Positions 9,601 through 24,600 of a DNA stretch of 64,000 nucleotides are shown one piece after another (position 1 is the first letter of the stretch; every line of letters starts with the position of its first letter). The stretch covers positions 93,235 through 157,234 of the forward strand of contig JAIDCJ010000009.1 in assembly GCA_029055875.1 (NCBI GenBank), read 5' to 3'. The translations under genes were made by a program, and so were the position numbers. Under the pieces are notes generated by a model. It ran no database searches. It saw nothing but the letters and a program-made list of their open reading frames with translations, and had not been told where the DNA came from. This stretch comes from Clostridia bacterium (GTDB lineage: Bacteria; Bacillota; Clostridia; Christensenellales; Borkfalkiaceae).

Positions 9601-12600
9601 TGGTTCCGTTTCTGCGGAAGATAACGAACTTAACGGCAAAGAATACGGCGGCAACACGGCAACTGCCAATCTCATTGCGGGAATCATTTCCTTAATGAAT
9701 TCCTCTGTATTCACTTTTGAAAACGGCACCATGAACGATAACAGTTCGCAAGGTCACTCGCTTTCGGTTCGTGGCGGTACAACGGGTGCGTGCACCCTCA
9801 ACCTCAAAAACGTAGATCTCATTCACAACGAAGTTGGATACGGTCAGGCGTTTATGTTGGCGTACGGTTTTGCGCATACGCTGAATTTTGAGAACGTAAC
9901 CGCTGAAAGAAATGTTTCTGGGAGTAGTGCTTTTGCTTTAGAACATAGCTCGACCTTAAACTGGAACGGGGGCAGAATTTCGAATAATACACTTTATTCT
10001 GTTATACTGGCCGGTACTTCCTCGGTTGCCGGAAGTGTGTACCTTTCGAACGTAGATATTACGGACAATGATTGTACTGGTAATCCTATTTCAGTAAACT
10101 ACGTGGCGGGTAGCTCCTTCGTAATGGAAGGGGGCAGCATTTCGGGCAACGACTCTACGCTTGCAGGCGGTGCAGGCGCAATTTACGTAAGTGGTTCCTC
10201 CGCGGCGGCACACGGCGTTTGCCGCTTGACTGACGTAGATGTCGTTGGTAACACGGGTTATATGGCGGGCGGTGTATATGTGACCAATTATGCCGAATTC
10301 TCCATGGTGGGCGGTAAGCTCGAGGGCAATACGTCTCGCGGTAGCGTAGGCGGACTTCGGATAGATGCAAATGCTACCGCTTTGCTTGAAAACGTGGTGG
10401 TACGCAGCAATAAAGCGCTCGCTACGGTAAACACGACAGCGGGCGGAATTTACACTCTCGGTGCGCTCACGCTCAAAACCGTTACCATCGGCACGCCTTA
10501 TGAGGCAGACGCGGAAAAATATGCCAACAAGGGCGCGTACGGCGGCTTGTGGGTTAACACTTCGGGTACGCTCACTTTAAGCGGCGCAGTTGTAATTGCA
10601 AACAACGACGGCGAGGCTGCCAATAACTTCTATTATAACCGTACGGATAAGAAAATTACCGTAGCGGGCGATTTGAGAAACTCGGAAATTTACATGGGCA
10701 CGTCGTTTATCGGCACGTTCACCGAGGGCTACGGTTTATACAACACCGTTTTGCCTGAAACATACTTCCTCTCCGATGAATGGTTTAGTGCAACTGAGCC
10801 CAAGTATATCATCGGACATATCAACGAGGGCACTGCGTTAGAGGGCACCATTCGCCAAAACACCAACGAGGCGAACTGGACGTTTGCCGTTCAGACATCT
10901 TATAGCAACCCCTCGGCGGATGATCCTACGCTGGGTACTTTAACGACCTTCAAACTCATCAGCGACTGGAACGCCAATTCGAGCGGTGCATTCAATGGTA
11001 ACATTGCGGCAGCGCATGCGAACGGATATCAGTCGAACGGCTCGATCATGGTGCCTAACGTCAATGGCGTTCAGGCGAATATTATTCTCGACCTCAACGG
11101 TTACACCATTAACCGCGGCGGTAATATTGCAACGGGCGCGGCAGGCCCTGCCAACGGCAACGGTTACGTAATCTACGTTCAAGGTCACTTAACGGTAATC
11201 GATAGCAAAATGAAAACGAAGGACGGAAGACCCTTCGAGCTCACCTACGATGAAGAGGGTATTCCTCACACCAACGCCGTTGCTCCTTATTACGATGAGG
11301 AAACGGGCGAAGTGGTCACGGGCGGTACGGGCACCATTACGGGTGCAAACAATACAACCGCAAACTACGGCGGTGCGTTCTTAGTAGGCGGCCTCACTGT
11401 TCCGGATCCTCTGAATTACTCGCTCAATCTCCTCGGCGGCAATATCGTAAACAACCGCTCCACGGGCAACTATACCGGCTCAGCGATTACCGCGCGCTAT
11501 AAATCGCATATCTACGTAGAGAACACCTACTTTGGAAAAAACTACGCAAGCGGCTCTTATTCTTCCACCATAACGTCGTACTTGTCTACTACGGGCGATA
11601 CGGTTACGGTTGATAACTGTTTGTTTGTAAATAATACGTCGGCAGCCTCCTACACGCTTACGATGCTGAATACTTCGTTCAATGTAACGAATTCCGAAGT
11701 AAGAAACGGCTCTTCGTACGGAATTTACTATGAATCGACTTTAGAAGATACCGAATGTAACATCGAGCACGTAAAGATAATCGGCAACAAGAGTGGCATT
11801 AATATTCCAAAGGGCGTCGGCACATTTACGGACGTAATCATTAACGGTGGTGACGTTGGTCTTTCTGTTGGAACGCTGGCGGCTACGAGCGTTAAGGCTT
11901 ACGGCGTACAGATTTTGAACTCTTCCGTAAACAATGCATCGAATGCAGCCGTTGTAGTAGGCGCATACGGCTCGCTCGAAATGTACAACTATACCGACTC
12001 GAAAACGGGCGAGGAAATTCCTTGCAGAATTGACGGCAGTAAGAATGCACATGCAAGCGGTGCTGCTGCGCTCTACATAAACGGCGGTACGTTCAAAATG
12101 GAGGGTACAGAAGATACACCTGCTTCCATTTCAAACAACGTCAGCCCTAATTCCAGCAATCTTATTTATACTAAGAGCGGCGCAAACGTAGAGCTCACCA
12201 ACGTTGATATCAAGGGCAACACGGCTAAGGCTAACCTTATTGGGTTGGAAACGACCGTTGCAAAATTAACCGACGTGAATATTACGGGCAATACCGCAAC
12301 TGCTGCGAATGCCACAATTTTGGTAGCATATACTTCTTCCGAACTTACGATGACGGGCGGTTCTATTTCCGACAATACGATTTCGGCAACGAATTCAACC
12401 GGTTATGGTGTTTTAACAATCGGTTATAACACCGCGGCGGCTTCGCACGCAGAGCTCTACGGCGTTACCATCGACGGCAATCACGGCGGTTACGCTACGG
12501 TTTTTGTAAATTCCCGCGGCGACAGCCTCGTGATGACGGATTGCTCGGTTACGAACAATACGAGTAGCGTTACGAACGCCGCAACCGTTATTGTTAATGC

Positions 12601-15600
12601 TGGAAATGCTACGACTTACGGCTCGCTTTCGCTCAACAACACCGCAATTGACGGCAACACGGCGCCAAGAGCTGCTTTGCTTTTGGGAGGCAGTGCTGCG
12701 TTCTCCATGACGGGGGGCAGCGTTTCCAACAACACGACCACGCATTTGAATTCTATTGTGTTCGGCCTGGGGGGTTCCGTAAAAGACCTTAACGGCAACG
12801 TCGGTGTTACGCTCGACGGCGTTACGGTGAGCGGCAACAACTGCACGAGGGCAATCACCTTGGGCGGCGATACTTCTTTTGCAGGTCTTCGTACGTCCGG
12901 TATCGGCACTTGGACGGATCTCGTACTCAACAACTGCGAAATCAGCGAGAATCACGGTGCGTATTTCGGCGGTATCGTTGGAAATTCGGGTGTAAACCTT
13001 ACGCTCAACAATACCACGGTTCAAAATAACACGGGTGTGAAGGCGGGCGGTATCTACTCGCAGGGTGAGCTCACACTCAACAATTCGCACGTAGATAACA
13101 ATACGGCTGAGGGCTCGCTCAACTCGGGCGACAAGGGTGCCGCAGGCGGTATCTTCGTGAACAGCGGCGTGCTGAATCTCGGCGCAGGCTCTTCCGTTTC
13201 GGGCAACACCTGTTCCGTTCCCGAAAGTGCGGGCGGTATCTACGTAAAGGGTATCGTTGAAATGACGGGCGGCGATATTATCGGCAACACGGCTACGGGC
13301 AGCGCGTCCGCAGGCGGCGTGTATATCTTCGGCGCGGCTACCACCAAGCTCAATATGTCGGGCGGCAGCATCACGCTCAACTCCGCAAGCGACGCAGACG
13401 AGGCAAATAACGTTAAAATGGGCGCGGGCGGCGTTTACGTGGCCGGCTCGGGCGTTACGGCAGGTACGCTTGCTATCGAAGGCAACGTTACAATCGATAC
13501 CAACCTGCTCAACGGCGCACAGCAATCTAATAGTAACGTTTACGTTGTCGATGCTGAAAACGTCATGATTTTGGTTACGGGCGAGCTGAGCACTTCTTCG
13601 TCCGTAGGCGTCTACCGTCGTCCTATCGGTGTGTTCACAAAAGATTTCGGTACGCACAATCCTACCGTTCTTGCAGAGGCAATCTTCCATTCGGATCTCC
13701 TTCTTTCCGAAGTCGCATCTTACGATACGGTAAGAGAAGAGGTTGTGAAAACGGCGGGTGCGGATATCGAAGGCTACACCATCAGCTACGATAACGAAAT
13801 CAACTGGGCGTTCCTTGTAAATTACAGCCTTAACCATAACGGCGAAACACAGACCTTCGTCTTGTACGGCGACTGGGTTGCGCCTATGCTTAACACAAAC
13901 ACGACTTCGTTCGGTTCGGATCTCAGAGCGTTCTCCAACGGTGCGCTTCAGGTTCCTGCCGGTGCGAACATGATTATCGAGCTCAACGGTTCGTCTATCG
14001 ACCGTAACCTCTATAGGGCAGACGGCAGCGGTACTTCCGCTGCGGGCCGTGACTCGGGTTACGTTATCACCGTTGCGGGCGGCGGTACGCTCATTATTCA
14101 AGATAATCACAGAAAAGACGACAGCCTCATTCGCGAGGGCATCAACGACCGCGAGCAGGGCGCCGTTTACAACGGCTCGATTACGGGCGGTAACAACGCT
14201 ACAAGAAACCGCGCGGGCGGTATCTACGTTGCACAGAACGGTACGCTTACCTTAAAAGACGGTATGATTGCGGGCAACAGAGGCTCGGGTTCCGCGCCCG
14301 TTGCCGGCGGTGTGTACGTAGACGGTACGTTCGATATGTACGGCGGCGCAGTCAACGAGAACTTCGGCGACAGCGCGGGCGGTATCTACGTTTCCGCTAC
14401 GGGTACGTTCACCTTATTCGCGGGTGAAATTAAAAACAATTCTTCCGTATCCTCTACGAATGCTTCGGGCGTAGGCGGCGTGCGCGTCGTCAATAACGGC
14501 GTTATGTACTTCGGCGACGGCGTTTCCGAGCTCGGCAAAATCGAGATTTCGGGCAACACGCTTTCCACCGGCGTCAACAGCAACCTCAAGAGCGACAACG
14601 AAAGCTATCAGTTCCAGGTAAACGGCAAGTTCGGCGACGGCACGCAGATCGGCGTAACCCGCGGCATGAACGCGAAGATTACCGAGGGCTACGGTCAGTA
14701 CAATAACGTAGGCGGCACGGAAATCGATCCCAGACTTTACTTCTTCTCCGACGACGAAGATCATTTCGTCACCCAGGAGGGAAGCGGTACGGATACCGAA
14801 GCAATCATGTTCGGTTACAACAACCGTGACAACTGGACGTACGCAGTTGAAACGAGCCTTCGCTTTGAGGGCGCAACGCAGACGTTCATGCTGTATAGCG
14901 ACTGGACTGCCAGCAGACCTGCCAGCACCAACTATACGAGTGAATTCGGTTCTAACACCAACGCTTACTACCGCGGTGCGCTTTACGTGCCCGCAGGCGC
15001 AAGCATTATCCTGAACCTCAGAGGTCACGTTCTTGACCGCGGCTTGTCGCAGAATGAAATCCGCGCCGACGGTTTCGTTATCTACGTTCTCGGTGAGCTC
15101 ATCATTATCGACGAGCCCGATTCCCATGACGAAACGGCGGATATCGGTATTATCACGGGCGGTGCTTCCAGAAACTTGGCAGGCGGTGTCGTAGTCGGCA
15201 ACGGCGGTGAATTAACCCTTAAGGGCGGCGTTATTTCGGGTAATATTGCAAGCTATGCATCCGGCTCCGCAGGCGGTGTGTACGTTTACGGCAGCGGAGA
15301 TACGCACTTCACCATGACGGGCGGTGAAATTACCGAAAACCGCGGCTACGATGCGGGCGGCGTTTACGTCGATAACGGTCTCGGCGGCGATCGGAACGGC
15401 ACCTTCACCATGACCGGCGGTTCCATTACGGAAAACAGAGCGGTCAGCTCGAATATCGGCGGCGTCCGTGTGAATACTACGGGCATCATCGAACTCGGCG
15501 GCGGCGCTATCATCAAAGATAACTCCAACGGCGAGCTTGAAAAGACGAGCAACCTCTATCTTATGTATGCGAATAACTCGGGCAGCCTTGCTACCGTTCC

Positions 15601-18600
15601 ACCCAATATTCAGGTTGTTGAGGCGTTCACGAACGCTGCGGATATTCACATCACGAGAGAAACGATCGGACAATTTACCGAGGGCTTTGAAGAGAGCGGT
15701 ACGGTTCGTTCTACCACGGACGTATTCACTTCCGATAACGACGACTACTTCGTAGATACGATTGAAGTGGAAATTACGCTCGAAGACGGCACGACCAAGA
15801 CGACGCACGAAGCGTTCATGAAGTGCTATCTTGCATCCGTGAACTGGTCTTACACCGTTCAGATGAGCCTTACTACGGGCACTACGCAGACGTTCACGCT
15901 CGAATACGACGACTGGACGGCTGAATTAAGCGCTTCGGACGGCACTTCGTTCGGCAGAGGCGTCGGTTACGAGCAGGGCAGACTTTGGGTTCCCGTCGGC
16001 GCAAGCATTATCCTCGATTTGAACGGCCATACCATTGACCGTGCGCTCGATCATGCGGTTCAGAACGGCGAAGTCTTCTTCGTACAGGGCGAACTCACGA
16101 TTATCGATAAATCCGATGCAAAGACCGGTACCATCATGGGCGGTTACAGCACCGGTACGGGCGGCATTTACAACAGCGGTAAGCTCACCATAGAGGCGGG
16201 CACCATTACGGGCAACCGTTCTACCGCAGTTGCGAACGGCGCAGGTATCTATAACAGCGGTACGCTCACCATGACGGGCGGCACCGTTACGGGCAACAGC
16301 GGTTACCGTGCGGGTATCTATCAGGATACGACGGGTATTATCAACCTCGGCGGAAGCGTCAAAATCGACGGAAACTTCTACGAAACCGAAGGCGAGGACG
16401 GCGATACCGTTCAAACGCCCAGCAACCTCTATATCAAATCGAATACCGGCGTTATTAACGTCATCAAGCCCTTCACAAGCGGCGCAAAGATTTCTCTCAT
16501 CAGAGAGGGCATCGGCGTGCTCACGAACGGCTACGGTGTGTACAATACGGTAAATCCCGAAACGTACTTCGTTTCCGAGAGCCCGAACAACATCTATGAG
16601 GTTTCTCATATCGGCGAGGGTACGAGACTGGAAGCGGCAATCGTCAGCTTCGACAATGCGACCAACTGGACGCACGCAGTCAAAACGAGCCTTGCAAACC
16701 AAGGCGCGGTTCAGACGTTCACGCTTTACAGCAACTGGACGCCCGACGAAAATCATTCGTTCGGTAACGACGTCGGCTACCTCGGCGGTGCGCTTTACGT
16801 GCCGCAGGGTGCGAACATTATTCTCGACCTCAACGGCTACACGATTGACCGTGAGTTCGTAGAAGCGGTGACGAGGGGCTACGTCTTCGATATCGCGGGT
16901 TCGCTGACCATTATTGATAGCTCCGATGAAAAGACGGGCGTTATCACGGGCGGTTACAGCACGAACACAGCGGGCGGTATCCACGTTGAGAACAACGGCT
17001 GGGTTGATCTCCAAGAGGGAACGCTCAAAGGCAACGCTACCACCTCTTCGAGAGACGGCGGCGCGATTACCGTGAACGGTAAGCTCTCTATGACGGGCGG
17101 CGTCATCACCGAGAACGAGGGCGTTGTATGCGGCGGTGTGTATGTTTCTACCTCCGGCACGCTTGAACTCGGCGGCAAAGCAAAGATTTTCGACAACACG
17201 AAGGGTGAAGACGAGCAGGCGAATATCTATTTGGAATCGTCCAGAGGAATGGTTACCATCATTTCCAACTTCACCGAGGACGCTTATTTCACCATCACGA
17301 GAAAGGGCATCGGCCCCTTCACGACGGGCTACGGCGCATTTGCAACAAACGTTGAAGTAACGTTCGTTTCCGAAGACGAGTTGTATATCGTGGAACGCAC
17401 TTCCAACGGTCAGGAATTGCAGATGATTACCAAAGATAACCGTCTTAACTGGGAATATGCGGTGCAAACGAGCCTTGATACGGGCACGACGCAGGAGTTC
17501 AAGCTTTGGGACGATTGGAACGCTACGAACGGCGTCTTCGGAACGACGGCTCCTTATTACCTCAACGGAGCGTTAAACGTTCCCGTTGGTGCAAGCATCT
17601 CGTTCAACCTCAACGGCAAAGCGTTGAACCGCGGACTTACTTCCGCACGTGCAAACGGCTACGTTATGTACGTTTCCGGCGAGCTGATTTTGAATGATCT
17701 TTCTTCCGAACAGACGGGCGTATTTAAGGGCGGCTACAACTCGTCCGGCAGCTCTACGGGCGGCGTGTACGTGAACAGAAATGCTACCTTCACGATGAAC
17801 GGCGGCAGAATTTCCGAAAACAGCGTACAGGGCGCAGGCGGTGGCGGCGTTTACAACAACGGTAACTTCACGCTCAATGGCGGCGTGATCGGCGCGTTCG
17901 AGACGGACGAGGTAAGCTACGGTGGCAACAGCGGTCTTGCAGGCGGCGTGTTCAACGGCCCTTACGGTACGTTCGTTATGAATGGCGGTAGCATCAACGG
18001 CAACACGAGCGTTAACAACGCAGGCGGTGTGTATATTTACAACAGTGTAGACTCCATCTTCATCATGAATGGCGGTAGCATCACGAACAACACCGCAGAG
18101 GATGCAGGAGGCGTTTACGTTTCGGGCAAGTTCAATATGACCGGCGGTGAAATCTCCGGCAACACCGCTAAAGGTACAAACGTGACCAAAGGCGGCGGCA
18201 GCGGCGTTTACGTTTCGTCCTCGGGTGTCTTCACCATGACGGGCGGCGTCGTAAAAGAAAACGTCGGCTTGAACGGTGTCCGCGTGTACTCCTCCGGTAC
18301 GCTCAACGTCGGCGGAACTGCGCAGGTTTACAACAATAAGAACGAAAGGGTATACGATTCCACCGATCCTCACGAATACAGAAACGTCTACCTCACGGTC
18401 GGCACGCAATTCGTTAACGTCGTTGAGAAGTTTGAAGAGGGTGCGTTCATTGGTGTAACGAGAGATGCTTCGGGTATCTTCACTGCGGAGTATGGTACCT
18501 ATAATCCTAATTCGTCTCCCGCAAATTACTTCCAATCCGACGTAGAGGCTTACGCGGTATCGTCGGCACAGTCGAACGTAACGGGCACGATTGAAGGCGT

Positions 18601-21600
18601 TATCGGTACTCCCGTTCAGCAGCCCTCCAAGACGGAAAGCCCCGTTTACGACGGCGAGTGGCATGCAATCTTGGTTGACTACAATCCCAAGTATATGTCC
18701 TACGGCCCGCTTCCTCAGGGCGTCATTTACGACGAAGATGAGGGCGCGTTCAAGGCGGTCAATGCAGGTGAGTACACCATCAGCTTCACGCTGAAAGAAG
18801 GCTTCTGCTGGCCCGACGGTACGAGCGGTACGCTCAACCTTATTGTGAAGATCGAGCCCCGCGTTGCGGAACTCGAATGGAAACATCTTGACGACCTCGT
18901 ATATAACACGAGAGAGCAAACGCCTACGGCAATCGTAACCAATTTGGTGCCCGGCGACGTCTGCGACGTATACGTGACGGGCGGACAAATTCATGCAGGC
19001 TCTTACGTCGCAACGGCCTCCTTCCTTTCCAACTCCAATTACACGTTGAAGAATGCCAAGGAAAGCGATATTGAAAGGGGCTTCACGATTTCAAAAGCAG
19101 AAATCTCCGTTGAAATTCTCAACGACAGCGCGGCTTACAATACCCCTCAGGTATTGAAGGTCAACGCGAACGTCGGAAAAGACGGGATTACCTTTATCGT
19201 AATCGATAACACTTGGATTACCTACGAGGTAGACGCTGCGGGTGCAAGCTTGATTGACCTCAACGAGCTTGCCGGCGGTATCATTCTTGCAAAGGAAGCC
19301 AACGGTACCATTTACGTTACGGCAGTCGTCGGCGAAACGCAAGATACGCTTCCCGCAACGTCTGATCCTAAGGAAATCAAACTCACCAAGGCAACGCCCA
19401 ATCTTGGATTGGCCGAAACCACGGTAGAGTACGGCACCGATTTGGAACTCAAAGTTACGGGTAACGATGAGGCGTCCGCAACGCTTACGCTCGTAAACGG
19501 TACGGGTGAGGCAGTGCTCAACGGCACGACGCTCACTCCCGTAAAAGCGGGCAAGGTCAAAATCACCATTTCTACGGAAGAAACCGATCACTACTTCGCA
19601 AAAGAAGTAACGGTAACCGTAGATATCACGCCGAAGGTATTAGTCATTGAATGGGACGGTCCTTTCGAGTTCAAGTACGACGGTTTCGTACACGGACCCG
19701 AAGCGCACGCAACCAATCTGGTTGGGAACGACGAGTGCAAGATTATCGTCGGCGGTCAGCAAACGGATGCGGGCGAATACCTCGGTGAGAACGGTGCGCA
19801 CGCGCTTCTCACCTCCAATCCCAACTATACGCTTGAAGGTGCGGAGAACCTCTACCACGACTTCGTAATTCTTCAGGTTCCGCTTCCCGTAGACGATAAA
19901 ATCAGTCTTGTAAAGAATACGGTTCACTACGGCGATACGCTCACGCTCGAAATTACGGGCAATAGAGAGGACGCGGAAGTATTCTATGAAATTTCGGAGC
20001 CTCAGGCTTGGCCTGCCAACCGTCAACGCGGCGAAGCAGTCATCTATTACGATTACGGCGTAGATGAAGAGGGCAACAGATTGACAGAAGGTGACCGCTT
20101 AGATCCCTTCACGGCAATCTTAGAACCGACGGGCAGCATTGGTTTCGTGCTCGTGAAAGTAACGATCGGCGAATCCAAGAACTACACGGGTTGCGTTTAC
20201 TACGAATACGTAGAGATTCTGAAAGCTAAGCTTGACGCTTCCTTCTATACGGATGCCGAAAGAGAGCTTCGTGAGGTCGTTTACGGCGACGAAAACTGCC
20301 TCCTTGAAGTTGTGGGTAACCCTGAAAACGGTAAAGTAGAGTTCACCGTTCTCGGCGGTACGGGCGAAGTTCAAATTGAAGGAAACGTTCTGAAAGCGCT
20401 CCGCGTGGGTCAGGTGAACATCCGTATGCATATCGCGGCAACCGACCACTACGACGAACAATACGTATCCGCGATTATCACGGTAAAACCCCGTCCCGTT
20501 ATCTTGTCCTGGACTTTGAACACGTTGATTTATAACGGCGAGGAGCAAGCCCCCGTTGCAAGCGTGGCAAACCTTGCGTTCGGCGACCGGATTACCGTGC
20601 TCGTAGAGGGTGCGGTCAATGCCGGCATACATACGGCTAGAGCGATCGGTTTGACGGGCGAGCGCAGCGAAAATTACACGCTCGAAGTAGAAGAGGGCGC
20701 GCTTGCAGTTACCACCCCGTTTGAAATTCAACCCCGCAAGATCGAGAGCATCACTTGGGGCAATACGGAACTTCTTTTCAACGGTAAAACGCAGGTTCCT
20801 GCTTATACCCTCGTTGGTTTGGTGTACGGCGACACCTGCGAGCTCGTCATGGAGAACGCGGGCAGAGACGTAGGCAGATATACGGCAACCGCAGTCGGCG
20901 TTAAGAACACGAACTACTATATCGACGAGACTACGGCAAACCGCACCATTACCTACACGATTATTAAAGCACCGATTACGCTTCAAATTCTGAATGAATA
21001 CGTGCTTTACTATAATGAAGTTCAGGTTGAATTGGAAGGTAATATCGGTGACGGCGAGATAACCTACACCATCACAACCAATCCTTCCGGAATTGCTACG
21101 ATTTCCAAAGACGGCGTTATTTTCGCCTCGGATTACGGCTACGTCACCATCAGAGTGGAAGTTGCGGAAACGAACAACACTTACTCCGGTTGGGTAGAGA
21201 AGACCGTACCCGTCAAAAAAGGCGAGGCTTCTCTCGACTTCGTAAAAACGGACGTAATTTACGGCGATACGCTCGACCTTGAGTTTGCAAGCATCTATCA
21301 TCCCGACCAAATCTCCATCACGTTACAAAACGGAACGGATGAAGCAGGAACGGGCATGGCGACGTTAGACGTCATAAACCGTGTTCTTACGGCAACCGGC
21401 GCGGGCGAGGTAACTTTGGTTATCTACACGAGGGAAACGGATAGATACCTTGAAACCGTGAAGGAAATTACCATCACCATTCATAAGCGTATTCTTACCG
21501 TAGAATGGAAGGATGAATTCACTTACGACGGCACGGAGAAATTACCCGTTGCGGAAGAGATCGGCAACCTTGCGTTCAACGATAGGGCACCCGAAATTAC

Positions 21601-24600
21601 GTTGGAAGGCGCTCAGATCGACGCAGGCGAATATATCGCAACGGTTACGGGAATTTCCAACCCCAATTACGCACTGCTCGTAGACGAAGAGAATTCGATC
21701 AACGGCTACTTAGTACCTTTCAAAATTACAAAGGCAGGACTTGACATCGAAGTACGGCCCGAGGAAATCTTTATTGACCAAGAGAGAGTACCTGTTGAAA
21801 TTCTGAACAATCCCGGCGGGAATAACTTTACGCTTGAATTGGTTAACGACACGGGTTCGGCAGATCTTATTATGGAACGCGATGAAGAAGGCAACGTCAG
21901 CTACTACATTACGCCTTCGGCGGTAGGTGAAGTCGTTCTCATCGTCCATATCCCCGCGTCGGATAACTATCTCGCATACGACGGTCAATTCACCATCACG
22001 ATCTCGAGATTGGCACCCGAAATCGACTTGGAAACCGTTGAAGTGTTCTACGGTGACAACCTCACGCTCAGCGTAACGGGTGAAGGTACCGCGGACAGAG
22101 AAGTAACCTACTCGGTTGCAAACGGTACGGGCTCGGCAGAACTTGTTGATGCTACTACCCTGCTCGGCACGGGCGTTGGTACGGTAATCGTAACCGTAAC
22201 GCTTGCGGAAACGGATATCTATGAGGAGCAAACTTTCGAGGTAATCGTAACCGTTAAGAAGCGCCCCGTAGTCCTTACGTGGGACGTTGGCGAATACGTG
22301 TACAACGGTGAAGAACAAGCGCCTGAAGCTACGATAGATAACACCGTGTTCGGCGATACCGTAAACGTAACCGTAAGGGGCAATATCAACGCGGGCTCTA
22401 ACCTCATTGCCGAGGCAATCGAGCTCGATAACGAGAACTACACGATTGTCGGCGGAACGAATATTACGGTTACCTACACGATTGACCGCAAGATCGTTGA
22501 AATCGAATGGGATGAAGATACCAGATCGTTCATCTACGACTGTAATCAGCATCAACCCACGGCAGTCGTGAAGTCCGGTCTGATTGAAGGCGACGAGTGC
22601 GACGTCATTGTAAGCGGCGCACAAACCGATGCCTACGATGCTTGGGAAGCAGCCGTTTCGGGACTTTCCAATCCCAACTACGATTTCGATCACGACAGCG
22701 AAGCGAATACGACCACTTTTGAAATTAAAACGGCAGATCCCGAAGTGACGCTTAACGAGGTGGAAGTACGCTATCACGAGCTCAGCGAGCTTTCGGTTAC
22801 GGTAACGCCCATCGGCGGCGACGTGACCTACACGATTATCGCGGGTAACGAGTTCGCAGAAATCCGTAACGGCAACAAGATTTACGGCTTAGAACTTGGA
22901 ACGATCACGCTTCAGATTCACGTAGATTCGACCATGGGCAGCGCAGGCGTGCTCAACACCTACGAAAAGACCATCGAAGTAGAAATCACCATTCAAAAAG
23001 GCTGGCAGCCTTACGAGCTCGACGAGAATACCGTTGTTTACGGTTCCGACCTTGAGCTTGAGCTGAAAAACTACGTTGAAGCTGCGGACTATAAGTTCCT
23101 TGAAATCATCAGAATTGAGGGTGATGACGGCGACGCAACGCTGAGCGGAAACGTACTCACGCCCGTACACGTCGGCAAAGTTAAGGTGAAAGTAGAATAT
23201 GCGGAAACCGACCACTACGAGAAGACGATAAGAGAACTCGAAGTTACGATTACTCCTTACGTATTAGAGTTCACTTGGGATAACGCCCCCGCAGATGAAA
23301 AGTTAATATTCACCTACAACGGTCAGGAGCAAGCTCCTAAGGCAATTCCCGAAAAACTCTTCGGCGACGATGAGTGCGAAATTCTCGTACAGGGTGCGCG
23401 GAACGCAGGTAACTGGACCGCGAGGGCAACCGGCACTTCTAACCCTAACTACACGATTGTCGGAAGCAATTCGATTGTTGACCATCCTACGCAGAACTTC
23501 ACCATCAAACCGCTCACGGTCATCGTAGAGTGGAACGACACAACGCTCGAATACACCGCCACCGCTCAAACGCCTAAGGCAAATATTGCCAACAAGGTGG
23601 AAGGCGACGTCGTATCGTTCGTATACGAAGGCGCACAAACCGAGATGGGTACCTACACAGGTGACGAGAGGGCAAGAATCGTCGGACTCACGGGTAGAGA
23701 CAGCGGCAACTACACGCTCGAAGGTGTTGATGCCGAAGACCTTGAAACCGATTTTGAAATCGTCAAGGGTCATATCAATCTCAGACTCAGCACTTCCAGC
23801 ACGAATATCACTTACCTGCAGTCGGTTACCGTAACGCTTACGGGGAATATCGGCGGCGGAGAAGTAACCTATCAGGTTGTGTCCGGCTCCGGTAGGTTTA
23901 ATACCGATGCGAACGGAAGGGTTACCTTCACGCCGGGCGGCGCAGGCAGGGTTGTCATCCGCGCATACGTTGCCGAAACCGAGAAGACCTACGAGGGATA
24001 TTCCAACACTGTTACTATCGAAGTTGCAAAGGCAAATTGGTCTGTTGGCTTCTCGTACAGTACAAACGGTCAGAACGGCGTTGCATACTACGGTACAACG
24101 ACAACCTTAAGGTGGGCGCCCGGTGTTAGTCCCGGTTTTTCGTATACGCCTATTGCTAACGATAAGGGCGGTTCGTGGATTAACGTCAACACTTTCAGAG
24201 GATACGGCGTTGGCACTTACAGCATCTTTGTTACCTGGGGGGGAAATGCGAACTTCAAGGCAGGAAGCACATGGGTGAGTATCAGAGTACAGAGGTTGCC
24301 TCTCACCATCGATTGGCAAACCCTGGAGTTCACCTACAACGGTACGCAACGGGAACCTGTTGTCGTTACGCATACGCAAGTAACTGAAAAGGGTGATCAT
24401 TACGCCGTTCGGTTCTCCGGACTCGGTACGAACGCAGGATCCTACGTTGCGAATGCTGTCGGGTTAAAGGACGGCGGTGATACGTATTACGTGCTTACAG
24501 GCGATAACCTTTCCTCGAGCTATACCATCGGCCGTGCGGAAATCGATCCGAAGATCATCACTACGGATGCAGAGTACGGAGTTCCTCTCCAGCTTTTGGT

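Noticed and set aside
12413-14110. 565-aa minus-strand ORF inside the giant gene
   Set aside because: It is antisense to a continuous, domain-bearing plus-strand frame. The biased, repetitive sense codons rarely create antisense stops, and the translation has no recognisable domain.
15926-18994. Further long minus-strand ORFs (513 and 473 aa)
   Set aside because: Same shadow effect. They fall in repeat units whose sense translation is clear, and their products are Arg/Val/Asn-rich noise.
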